Source of the DNA: JALORV01 sp963724365
GTDB taxonomy: Bacteria > Pseudomonadota > Gammaproteobacteria > Burkholderiales > Burkholderiaceae_F
NCBI GenBank assembly: GCA_963724365.1
Contig: CAVRUR010000002.1
Location: 77,362-141,361, forward strand
Direction: 5' to 3'
DNA: 64,000 nucleotides
This document shows, piece by piece, positions 48,351-56,062 of the stretch (positions are counted from its first letter, which is position 1; each line of letters starts with the position of its first letter). The position numbers were made by a program, and so were the translations under genes. The notes under the pieces were generated by a model. The model was given only the letters and a program-made list of their open reading frames with translations, was not told the DNA's origin and did not search any database.

Positions 48351-50939
48351 ATGCGTACACCGAGAGCGCGAGGACTTCATGTCAGCAGTACCGAATCAAC
48401 CACCGATGAACCAACCCAGTCCTGGAGCGAAGCCGACGGCAAGGGCGACTACGGCGCCAGCAGCATCCAGATCCTCGAGGGCCTGGAGGCGGTGCGCAAG
48501 CGTCCAGGCATGTACATCGGCGATACGCAGGACGGCACCGGGCTGCATCACATGGTGTTCGAGGTGGTCGACAACTCGGTCGACGAAGCACTGGCCGGCT
48601 ACTGTGACGACATCGTCGTCACCATTCACACCGACAATTCGATTTCAGTCGTCGACAATGGCCGCGGCATTCCGACCGGCATCAAGTACGACGACAAGCA
48701 CGAACCCAAGCGCTCGGCTGCCGAAATAGCGCTGACCGAATTGCATGCCGGCGGCAAGTTCAACCAGAACAGCTACAAGGTCTCGGGCGGGCTGCATGGC
48801 GTCGGTGTGTCATGCGTCAACGCGCTCAGCAAGTGGCTGCGCCTGACCATCCGTCGTGACGGCAAGGTGCACGCGCTCGAATTCCGCCAGGGCGAGGTGC
48901 AGGACCGCGTCATCGAGACCATGAATTCGCAGGAAGGGCCGGTCGAGGCCTCGCCGATGAAGATCGCCGGCCCGACCGACAAGCGCGGCACCGAAGTGCA
49001 TTTCCTGCCCGATGACGCGATCTTCGGCGTCGTCGATTTCCACTACGAAGTCCTCAGCAAGCGGCTGCGCGAGCTTTCGTTCCTCAACAACGGTGTGCGC
49101 ATCCGGCTGGTGGATCAGCGCACCGGCAAGGAGGAGGACTTTGCGTTCTCCGGCGGCGTGAAGGGATTCGTCCAGTACATCAACAAGACCAAGACGGTCC
49201 TGCACCCGAACGCCTTCTATGCGGCCGGTGAAGCAGGAGGCGCGGCCAGCAGCAGCACGGCGGCGGTGCCGATCGGCGTTGAAGTCGCGATGCAGTGGAA
49301 CGACGGCTACAGCGAGAGCCTGCTCGCCTTCACGAACAACATCCCGCAGAAGGACGGTGGTACGCACATCACCGGCCTGCGCGCCGCGATGACGCGTGTG
49401 CTGAACAACTACATCAAGGCCAACGAACTCGACAAGAAGGCCAAGGTCGAGACCACCGGCGACGACATGCGCGAAGGGCTCACCTGCGTGCTGTCTGTGA
49501 AGGTCCCCGAGCCCAAGTTCAGCTCGCAGACCAAGGACAAGCTGGTGTCGTCCGAAGTGCGGCCCGCGGTCGAGGAAGTCGTCGGCAAGACGCTCGAAAG
49601 CTTCCTGCTCGAGCGACCGGCGGACGCCAAGATCATCTGCGGCAAGATCGTCGACGCGGCACGCGCGCGCGAGGCCGCACGCAAGGCACGCGAGATGACG
49701 CGCCGCAAAGGCGTGCTCGACGGCGTGGGGCTGCCAGGCAAGCTCGCCGATTGCCAGGAAAAGGATCCCGCGCAGGCGGAGCTCTACATCGTCGAGGGCG
49801 ACTCCGCGGGCGGCTCGGCCAAGCAGGGGCGGGACCGCAAGTTCCAGGCGGTGCTGCCGCTGCGTGGCAAGGTGCTGAACGTCGAGAAGGCGCGCTTCGA
49901 CAAGCTGATCAGCTCGGAGCAGATTGCCACGTTGATCACCGCACTCGGCACCGGCATCGGCACCGGGCCGGAGAACGAGGGTTTCAACCTCGAGAAGCTG
50001 CGCTACCACCGCATCATCATCATGACTGACGCCGACGTCGACGGAGCGCACATCCGTACGCTGCTGCTGACGCTCTTCTACCGGCAGATGCCGCTGCTGG
50101 TCGAGCGCGGGCACATCTACATCGCGCAGCCGCCGCTGTACAAGGTCAAGCACGGCAAGGACGAGCGCTACATCAAGGACGATGCCGAGCTTGCGCAGTA
50201 CATGGTCACGCTTGCGCTGAAGGATGCGCAGCTGGTGCCGGCCGAGGGCGCAGCGCCGATCGATGGCAGCGCACTCGAGGAACTCGCGCGCCAGTACCTC
50301 GTCGCCAATGCCGTGGTCGAGCGTCTCGCGCGCGTGATCGACCGTGCCACGCTCGAAATGCTGATGGCCGGCATCGAACTCAACCTCGACGACGCCGTTG
50401 CGGCCGAGGCTTCGGCCAGGCGCCTGGCCGCTGCGCTGGGCAATTCGACCGTCCATGTCTACCCACAGCACGACGACAAGACGGACAAGCATCGTCTGCG
50501 CATCGAACGCCAGCACCACGGCAACATCCGCGCCACCGTTGTCGACGCGGACTTCGTGCGCGGTGCCGACTATGCCGCGCTCGCTGGGGCGGCGCAGACC
50601 TTCAAGGGCCTGGTCGGAGGCGGCGCCAGGGTCAAGCGCGGCAGCGGCGAGAAGCAGAAGGAAACGACTGTCGCCGACTTCCGCGAGGCAATGGACTGGC
50701 TGATGAAGGAAGCCGAGTCCGCCGTCAGTCGCCAGCGCTACAAGGGACTGGGCGAGATGAATCCCGAGCAGCTGTGGGAAACCACCATGGACCCGGCCGT
50801 GCGGCGCATGCTCAAGGTGCAGATCGAGGATGCCATCGGCGCCGATCAGATCTTCACCACGCTGATGGGCGACGAGGTCGAGCCGCGGCGGGCGTTCATA
50901 GAGTCAAATGCACTGTATGCGGGGAATATCGATGTCTAG
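48351..50939 (+). CDS. gyrB: DNA gyrase subunit B
   Basis: Up to 862 residues. GHKL ATPase motifs: VFEVVDNSVDEALAGYCDDI, DNGRGIPTGIKYD, HAGGKFNQNSYKVSGGLHGV. The TOPRIM domain has YIVEGDSAGGSAKQGRDRKF and IIIMTDADVDGAHIRTLLL, and the end is RYKGLGEMNPEQLWETTMDP and beyond. An insert of about 130-150 residues in the C-terminal part (about 600-760) is typical of Gram-negative GyrB. The N-terminus is uncertain: the in-frame ATG at 48351 has no ribosome site. The better-supported ATG at 48379 (GAGG upstream, MSAVPNQPP) is in another frame, so a base error between 48380 and 48450 is possible. Confidence 0.96.
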   Translation: MRTPRARGLHVSSTESTTDEPTQSWSEADGKGDYGASSIQILEGLEAVRKRPGMYIGDTQDGTGLHHMVFEVVDNSVDEALAGYCDDIVVTIHTDNSISVVDNGRGIPTGIKYDDKHEPKRSAAEIALTELHAGGKFNQNSYKVSGGLHGVGVSCVNALSKWLRLTIRRDGKVHALEFRQGEVQDRVIETMNSQEGPVEASPMKIAGPTDKRGTEVHFLPDDAIFGVVDFHYEVLSKRLRELSFLNNGVRIRLVDQRTGKEEDFAFSGGVKGFVQYINKTKTVLHPNAFYAAGEAGGAASSSTAAVPIGVEVAMQWNDGYSESLLAFTNNIPQKDGGTHITGLRAAMTRVLNNYIKANELDKKAKVETTGDDMREGLTCVLSVKVPEPKFSSQTKDKLVSSEVRPAVEEVVGKTLESFLLERPADAKIICGKIVDAARAREAARKAREMTRRKGVLDGVGLPGKLADCQEKDPAQAELYIVEGDSAGGSAKQGRDRKFQAVLPLRGKVLNVEKARFDKLISSEQIATLITALGTGIGTGPENEGFNLEKLRYHRIIIMTDADVDGAHIRTLLLTLFYRQMPLLVERGHIYIAQPPLYKVKHGKDERYIKDDAELAQYMVTLALKDAQLVPAEGAAPIDGSALEELARQYLVANAVVERLARVIDRATLEMLMAGIELNLDDAVAAEASARRLAAALGNSTVHVYPQHDDKTDKHRLRIERQHHGNIRATVVDADFVRGADYAALAGAAQTFKGLVGGGARVKRGSGEKQKETTVADFREAMDWLMKEAESAVSRQRYKGLGEMNPEQLWETTMDPAVRRMLKVQIEDAIGADQIFTTLMGDEVEPRRAFIESNALYAGNIDV

Positions 50940-50962
50940 TTTTTTTGGGTGTGCATCGTCAT

Positions 50963-50999
50963 AGTTAGGGCCTCGCGCGATCAAAGCCAGGGCCTAACT
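50963..50999. repeat. TAGGGCCT inverted repeat after gyrB, possible terminator
   Basis: AGTTAGGGCCT (50963-50973) and AGGGCCTAACT (50989-50999) form a perfect 11-bp stem with a 15-nt loop containing ATCAAAGCC, followed by TTGTTCC. It lies 24 bases after the gyrB stop. It belongs to the same repeat family as the 35.7- and 38.9-kb elements and may also end gyrB transcription. Confidence 0.8.
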
Positions 51000-51053
51000 T
51001 TGTTCCGCTAGCGCAGCGCCCGTCCCCGTCGGGCGCCGGCATCAGGGGAAGGC

Positions 51054-51761
51054 ATGGGACCACTCTTTCAGCAGATCTCCCAGATCGCCGGAGACAAGAG
51101 CCTGGCCAGCATGATTGGCGTGGTGGCGTACTCCGATGCGCACCCTTACTTGAAGGCTGTGTTCGCCGACCCAGACCTCACGCTTGCACTGAACGAAACC
51201 TCCAGGAAGCGCTGGGTGCTCTTCGCTTCAGTGCCTCAGGCGGCGCAACCGGGCGGCGGTGTCCTTAGCGCCGTAACCAGTCAAGTCAAGGACATTGCCG
51301 GAAAGGCACTTTCGAAAGCCTTTGGCTCGCTGATCGACATGATCTTCAAGCCAGACATCGAGCAATCGACCTTTCTCGGCGGCTCAAAGTCGGACGCCCA
51401 GGCCGCCCGAATCCGCAATGACCTGGGGCTCGGGGACGAAGACGAACTGCCCTGCCTCGTTCTCATCTTCCCTGCAAAGGCGGACCTGGCAACCGGACAG
51501 TTCGAAGGCTACGTTCAGAAGTACGCATTGGATCCTGGAACGTCCAAGGACACTGCCTATAACGGACTGCAAAAGTGGGTGAAGGACATCACCGTTGCAA
51601 TCGAGGATATCGAGGAAACCAATCTGAAGGACGCCGAGGGTGTCGCGGCAGCGGTCAAGCTGCGACTCACTGACGTTAAGGACCTGGAACTTCTAAAGAA
51701 GCACTTGCCGCTCTTGCCGAAGGTGGCCGGCGTTCTCAAGAAGGTACTGGGGCTTGGGTGA
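51054..51761 (+). CDS. Hypothetical protein, unrecognised family
   Basis: 235 residues, MGPLFQQISQIAGDKSLASM onward. No signal peptide or membrane segment. The middle region PCLVLIFPAKADL looks like a central beta strand, and the last 80 residues are rich in charged amphipathic helices ending LLPKVAGVLKKVLGLG. Base use looks less GC-rich than the neighbouring operons, and the gene stands alone between gyrB and the GntR gene, which suggests acquisition. GTTCCGC upstream gives no clear ribosome site, though GGGGAAGG precedes the ATG. I cannot assign a function. Confidence 0.6.
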   Translation: MGPLFQQISQIAGDKSLASMIGVVAYSDAHPYLKAVFADPDLTLALNETSRKRWVLFASVPQAAQPGGGVLSAVTSQVKDIAGKALSKAFGSLIDMIFKPDIEQSTFLGGSKSDAQAARIRNDLGLGDEDELPCLVLIFPAKADLATGQFEGYVQKYALDPGTSKDTAYNGLQKWVKDITVAIEDIEETNLKDAEGVAAAVKLRLTDVKDLELLKKHLPLLPKVAGVLKKVLGLG

Positions 51762-51886
51762 CTGAGAAGTAATCCGAGGAAGCAAGCGGATGTGGTGCCG
51801 CCGTTAAAGAACGTATTCGTTTGCCCCACATCATCGCTGGCCGTCCTCAATGCCGTACCCGTTAGCGTGTCTCCATCGTTCTTGCT

Positions 51887-52630
51887 TCAATCCTTGCGCT
51901 TGAGTGTCTGCACGTATCGGAATCGATCCGCCGGATAGACACTCACGGTGCAGTACAGGACGCCATCCGTCTCGGACGCCATGCGATGGATGACGCGCAG
52001 TGCCGCACTGCCCGGCTTGGATGAAACTGCCGCGGCGATTTGACGGCTCAGAAGGCAGGCGCCGATATCCTGCTCGATCGACGCGATGCTGACCTTGTAG
52101 CGTCGTTCGAGGATCGGATAGACCGGCCCGGGCTTCTTGCCGATCTGACTCAGCACGGCTCGAAATCGCGGCTGCAGGTAGTACTCCGTCCATGAAATCG
52201 GAACGCTGCCGCCAGCGGGCGTGCGCAGCGTGCGTACTCGCAGCCATTGCATGCCGACGGGGCACTGCAGATCGGCGGCAAGTGTCCGGTTCGCGGTCAC
52301 CTCGCTCACGTCGAACGGCTTGACCGTCGTGACGTCGAGGAACGCCAGCAGTTCCGACAGGCTTCCCACCGCGACTGCATAGGGCTTCTGGCCCGAGCGC
52401 GCAGTGACAAGGGTGCCGATCTTGGGACGACGGCTGACGACACCCTTCTGCTCGAGCTGGGCAAGCGCGGAGCGGACCGTAAAGCGGCTGACGTCGAAGC
52501 GCTCGCACAACTCCGCCTCGGTCGGAAGCCGGTCGCCCACCTCGTAGCGCCCCTCGTCGATGGCGCTGAGCAATTCCCGGGCGATCACCTGGTAGGCACG
52601 GGCGCCGCTTCCGGGTGGACCAGCAAGCAT
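51887..52630 (-). CDS. GntR-family transcriptional regulator, HutC/UTRA subfamily
   Basis: 247 residues. The N-terminal winged helix (AYQVIARELLSAIDEGRYEV, then GDRLPTEAELCERFDVSRFT and VRSALAQLEQKGVVSRRPKI) binds DNA. The C-terminal UTRA domain (about 90-245, with TEYYLQPRFRAVLSQI and SIASIEQDIGACLLSRQIAA) binds a small ligand. ATG at 52630 has AAGGAG upstream. It is divergent from the ubiD operon with a palindrome between them. It probably controls that operon, most likely as a repressor relieved by pathway substrate. Confidence 0.9.
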   Translation of the reverse strand: MLAGPPGSGARAYQVIARELLSAIDEGRYEVGDRLPTEAELCERFDVSRFTVRSALAQLEQKGVVSRRPKIGTLVTARSGQKPYAVAVGSLSELLAFLDVTTVKPFDVSEVTANRTLAADLQCPVGMQWLRVRTLRTPAGGSVPISWTEYYLQPRFRAVLSQIGKKPGPVYPILERRYKVSIASIEQDIGACLLSRQIAAAVSSKPGSAALRVIHRMASETDGVLYCTVSVYPADRFRYVQTLKRKD

Positions 52631-52675
52631 CTGCACTCCTTGCCTTGACCAATGGCGGGTCAAAGGCATATTGTC

Positions 52676-52696
52676 CGTACAAATAGAAACTGTACG
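52676..52696. promoter_or_regulatory. Candidate GntR operator
   Basis: CGTACA (52676-52681) and TGTACG (52691-52696) are a perfect 6-bp inverted repeat with a 9-base AT-rich spacer, centred between the divergent GntR and ubiD starts. GTAC-type half-sites with a two-turn spacing suit a GntR dimer. Inference from position and symmetry only. Confidence 0.5.
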
Positions 52697-52723
52697 CGCA
52701 AACTGGCGCGGTGGGGAGACAGG

Positions 52724-54196
52724 TTGAAGGGGATCACCAATCTAGCGGCGCTCGTCGACGAAGCCCGCCGCCATGACGATCTGCTCGAGATTGCGCGTCC
52801 GGCCGATCCGTATCTGGAGATCGCCGCGGTGGCGCGCGCGACCGACGCCGGGCCGGTCACGCTCTTCAACAACGTGACCGGTCACCCCGGTCGGCGTGTG
52901 ATCTCGAACATCTTCGGCAGCCGCGCGCGCGTGGCCCGGCTGTGCAAGGTCGACCCGGCCTACCTCCCGCGCTACCTCGCCGATGCCGCGCTCAATCCGA
53001 TTGCGTCGCGCGTCGTGTCGGAGGCGCCGTGCCAGCAGACAGTGATCGACGCGGGCATCGACATTTTCAAGACGATCCCGGTGACGCAACAGACGACGGA
53101 CGACGCGGGCTATGTCATCACCGGCGGCCTGGCGATCGCGCGTGACCCCGAGACGGGTGCATTCAACGGCTCGTATCACCGCATGCGCGTGCTGGGTCCG
53201 GACCGCACCTGCATCACGATCCAGGCCGGACGGCACTTGCTGGAAATTGCCCGCAAGTACCGCAAGGCCGGGCATAACCAGATCCCGATCACCGTCAACG
53301 TGGGGGCTGGTCCCGCGGTGCTACTGGCGAGCTCGGGCAGCACGCAGCAGACGCTGACACCGTTCGGTTACGACGAGCTCGGCTTCGCCGGCGCTCTGCA
53401 GCAGGAGCCCGTTGAGATCGTCGCTAGCCGCACGCAGCCCGGCGCCTGGTCGCTTGCCGAGGCGGAACTGGTGCTCGAGGGTTACATCGACACCAGCAAT
53501 CTGGTGTCGGAAGAAGACTCCGGCCAGGACGGGGTCAAGGGCATGATGCCGGAGGCCGGCGGCTACATGGGACGAGCGTGGAAAGTCTGGGAGTTCAACG
53601 TCACCGCCATCACCCACCGCAAGGACTACCTGTACTGGTTCCCGCTGGCCGTCAACGCAGACACCACCAACCTGATGGCGATGCCGGCCGAAGCATCGGT
53701 CTTCGACGCCTGCCGTCGCATCAGCCCACGAGTGTTCGATACGTGCCATGTGCTGCAGGCCATGCGCGGCTGCCTCGGCGTCGTCATCCGCATCAACCGC
53801 AAGAGTTTTCGCGACGAAGGCCTGCAGAACAACCTGGCCTTCGGTGCGCTGTCCGCCCACTCGGACCTCGGCTGGGTCATCGCGGTCGACCACGACATCG
53901 ACATCACGAATGCCGACGACGTCCTGTGGGCGGTGATCACCCGCAGCGACATGAAGGATGGTCTGATGATCTCGCCGCGCGCCAAGGTCAGCGGCATGCT
54001 GGCCGAAGGCGATGCCGCCGGAACGGGCCGCAAGGTGTACATCGACGCGACAGCCGCGTTCAAACAGGCCGACCGCTATCAGCGCGGGAATTTCGCGTCG
54101 GTCGACCTGGCTGACTGGCTCGGCGCGGATGCCGCTACCAAGGTACGCGCGCAGCAGACGGACTACGTGAAGTCGCTGCTCGCACGCGGCTTCTAG
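52724..54196 (+). CDS. UbiD-family (prenylated-FMN dependent) decarboxylase
   Basis: 490 residues from the TTG at 52724 (GGGGAGA upstream); an ATG at 52652 would place the N-terminus over the operator. Family regions: NNVTGHPGRRVISNIFGSRA, GTYHR-like SYHRMRVLGPDRTCITIQAG, VNVGAGPAVLLASSGSTQQT, the glutamates in AEAELVLEGYIDTSNL and MMPEAGGYMGRAWKVWEFNV, and NNLAFGALSAHSDLGWVIAV. Both acidic positions expected near the prFMN site are present, so activity is likely. It could remove or add CO2 on an aromatic, unsaturated or heterocyclic acid. First gene of a six-gene operon with its own UbiX. Confidence 0.88.
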   Translation: MKGITNLAALVDEARRHDDLLEIARPADPYLEIAAVARATDAGPVTLFNNVTGHPGRRVISNIFGSRARVARLCKVDPAYLPRYLADAALNPIASRVVSEAPCQQTVIDAGIDIFKTIPVTQQTTDDAGYVITGGLAIARDPETGAFNGSYHRMRVLGPDRTCITIQAGRHLLEIARKYRKAGHNQIPITVNVGAGPAVLLASSGSTQQTLTPFGYDELGFAGALQQEPVEIVASRTQPGAWSLAEAELVLEGYIDTSNLVSEEDSGQDGVKGMMPEAGGYMGRAWKVWEFNVTAITHRKDYLYWFPLAVNADTTNLMAMPAEASVFDACRRISPRVFDTCHVLQAMRGCLGVVIRINRKSFRDEGLQNNLAFGALSAHSDLGWVIAVDHDIDITNADDVLWAVITRSDMKDGLMISPRAKVSGMLAEGDAAGTGRKVYIDATAAFKQADRYQRGNFASVDLADWLGADAATKVRAQQTDYVKSLLARGF

Positions 54197-54222
54197 GCAC
54201 CACTTACGCAGAAGGAGGCGAC

Positions 54223-54639
54223 ATGACCGACACGCCCGTGAAGAAGCCGTTCAACTGGGACAAGTTCCAGCAGAGCCTCGGCTACACCGACGAGGAGATG
54301 GCCACCTTCAAGTCCGACGAGCGCAAGCGCCGGGCGGCAGAGGCAATTCCGGAGGCCAATCGGCGCACGATCGTCGCCACCGTGGTCAAGAGCCACGGGT
54401 GCGCGGCAGGCTTCAAGGAAGGCGACACGATCGAGGTCAGTGCGGCGGGCATCGTCAAGTCCTGCAATGTCTGCATCTACGCCGTCGCTCCGATGACGAT
54501 CCATGCCGCCATGGCGCATGACCGCATCGCCTCGGGACTCGATCCGAACGACATGTGGTTCAACCACTTCAGCTGCCAGGACGCCGGCTTCTGCAATGGC
54601 AGCTGGGGCCAGGTCTCGTTCAAAGTCGAAGTGAAGTAG
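54223..54639 (+). CDS. TIGR04076-like cysteine-containing small protein
   Basis: 138 residues. The C-terminal 85 residues follow the TIGR04076 pattern: CAAGFKEGDTIEV, then CNVCIYAVAPMTIHAAMAHD, WFNHFSCQDAGFCNG and closing GQVSFKVEVK. Five cysteines lie in this part, in CxxC and CxDxxxC spacings that could bind a metal. An N-terminal helical stretch (KFQQSLGYTDEEMATFKSDE) precedes it. GGAGG stands just before the ATG. The function is unknown; such proteins accompany UbiD-type decarboxylases, so an accessory or subunit role is inferred. Confidence 0.68.
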   Translation: MTDTPVKKPFNWDKFQQSLGYTDEEMATFKSDERKRRAAEAIPEANRRTIVATVVKSHGCAAGFKEGDTIEVSAAGIVKSCNVCIYAVAPMTIHAAMAHDRIASGLDPNDMWFNHFSCQDAGFCNGSWGQVSFKVEVK

Positions 54640-54649
54640 GAGCGCGCCA

Positions 54650-55282
54650 TTGAAGAAGCGTCGGGTGGTGGTCGGCATTACCGGGGCCAGCGGATCGATC
54701 TACGGAGTACGGCTGCTGGAGCATCTGCGCGGCGTCGCGGATGTTGAGTCGCATGTCATCGTCAGTCGGGCTGCGCGCCAGACACTGGCGCTTGAAACAG
54801 ACTTGACGGCCGACGACGTCGAGGCGATGGCCGACTTCGCGCACTCGCACAGCGACATCGGCGCGTCGGTGTCGTCGGGATCGTTCCGCACCCACGGCTT
54901 GGTGGTCGCGCCGTGCTCTGTCAAGACGATGTCGAACATTGCCTACGGCAACACGTCAGATCTCATCTCGCGCGCGGCCGACGTCGCGCTGAAGGAGCGC
55001 CGTCGCGTCGTGTTGATGCTGCGCGAGACCCCGCTGCATGTCGGGCACATCGAGACCATGCTGCGGGTCAGTCAGATCGGCGCGGTGGTGTTCCCGCCGG
55101 TACCGGCGTTCTATCACCGCCCACGCTCGGTGATGGACATCGTCGACCAGAGCGTCATGCGCTGTCTGGATCTGCTCGACATCGAATGCGAGGCCGCGTC
55201 GCGTTGGGGCGAAACCAGCCGCAAGCTCGTTCGTGCAGCGGCACGCGCCGAGGCCGAGACCGCCGCCGTCGGGGACGAATAG
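54650..55282 (+). CDS. UbiX-family flavin prenyltransferase
   Basis: 210 residues. The flavodoxin-like start VVVGITGASGSIYGVRLLEH, SHVIVSRAARQTLALETDLT, the serine-rich FMN/dimethylallyl site DIGASVSSGSF and VVAPCSVKTMSNIAYGNTSD, and the C-terminal LRETPLHVGHIETMLRVSQI plus PPVPAFYHRPRSVMDIVDQS are all family marks. It makes prenylated FMN for the UbiD partner. TTG start at 54650 with AGGAG ten bases before it. Confidence 0.92.
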   Translation: MKKRRVVVGITGASGSIYGVRLLEHLRGVADVESHVIVSRAARQTLALETDLTADDVEAMADFAHSHSDIGASVSSGSFRTHGLVVAPCSVKTMSNIAYGNTSDLISRAADVALKERRRVVLMLRETPLHVGHIETMLRVSQIGAVVFPPVPAFYHRPRSVMDIVDQSVMRCLDLLDIECEAASRWGETSRKLVRAAARAEAETAAVGDE

Positions 55283-56062
55283 ATGGCGGCGCACGACTAC
55301 GAAGCGATCGTCTCTGTTTTGCGGGAGCGCCTGCGGCTGCGTTCCGACCCGCTGGCGCTGAAGCTCTTCGAGTCGGCTGAGGCGATGGAGGCCGTACCGG
55401 GGCTGCGCCACCCCAAGCCCGGCGTCCACTTCTCGATGTGCCAGTTGATCGGGCAGGCGCGCTGGCTGGGATGGACGCTGGGGGCCACGCACGACAACGT
55501 CGTGGCGAACAGCAACTGCGGCGGCGTCATGGGGCTCAATGCGCCGGGCGAGAAGTATCTGAACGGCAGCATGTTCCACAACGTCTGGTTCGCCACGGTC
55601 GAGGCCGCGCGTGAGCATCAAGCGAAGATGCCTCGCGTGCCAGCAGGCAAGTACGTCGGCGTGGTGGCCGCGCCACTGTCGAAGGGACGACTCGATCCGC
55701 CGGACGCGGTGCTCGTCTACGCCACGCCCGGACAAATGATCCTGCTGATCAATGCCCTGCAACATCGCAACTATGTCCGATGCGACTTCACGGTGACCGG
55801 GGAAACCGCCTGCGCCGATTCCTGGGGACGCGGACTCGCCACCGGGGAGCCGAGCGTGTCGATTCCCTGCTTCGCCGAGCGGCGCTTCGGGGGCGTCCAG
55901 GACGACGAGTTGCTGGTGTCGTTGCGCATGGAGCATCTGCTCGAGATCGTGGCCGGCCTGGCCTGGTTGTCCGAGCGCGGCATTCGCTATCCGATCGCGC
56001 CGTATGGCGCGCAGTGCGACCCCTCAGCGGCGTTCGACGTCAACTACGCCGGGAAGATGTAG
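55283..56062 (+). CDS. DUF169 domain protein
   Basis: 259 residues. LRLRSDPLALKLFESAEAME, HFSMCQLIGQARWLGWTLGA (the conserved CQLI-ARRLG region), NSNCGGVMGLNAP and the later TACADSWGRGLATGEPSVSI, with its Cys, match DUF169. The ATG follows the ubiX stop with no gap. DUF169 proteins have no settled function and occur with one-carbon, aromatic or anaerobic pathways; cysteines near residues 53, 78 and 174 might bind metal or a thiol adduct. Confidence 0.85.
   Translation: MAAHDYEAIVSVLRERLRLRSDPLALKLFESAEAMEAVPGLRHPKPGVHFSMCQLIGQARWLGWTLGATHDNVVANSNCGGVMGLNAPGEKYLNGSMFHNVWFATVEAAREHQAKMPRVPAGKYVGVVAAPLSKGRLDPPDAVLVYATPGQMILLINALQHRNYVRCDFTVTGETACADSWGRGLATGEPSVSIPCFAERRFGGVQDDELLVSLRMEHLLEIVAGLAWLSERGIRYPIAPYGAQCDPSAAFDVNYAGKM

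Noticed and set aside
48810..50519. 569-codon open frame antisense to gyrB.
   Set aside because: High-GC genes leave long open frames on the opposite strand; the sense strand encodes clear GyrB motifs across the whole span.
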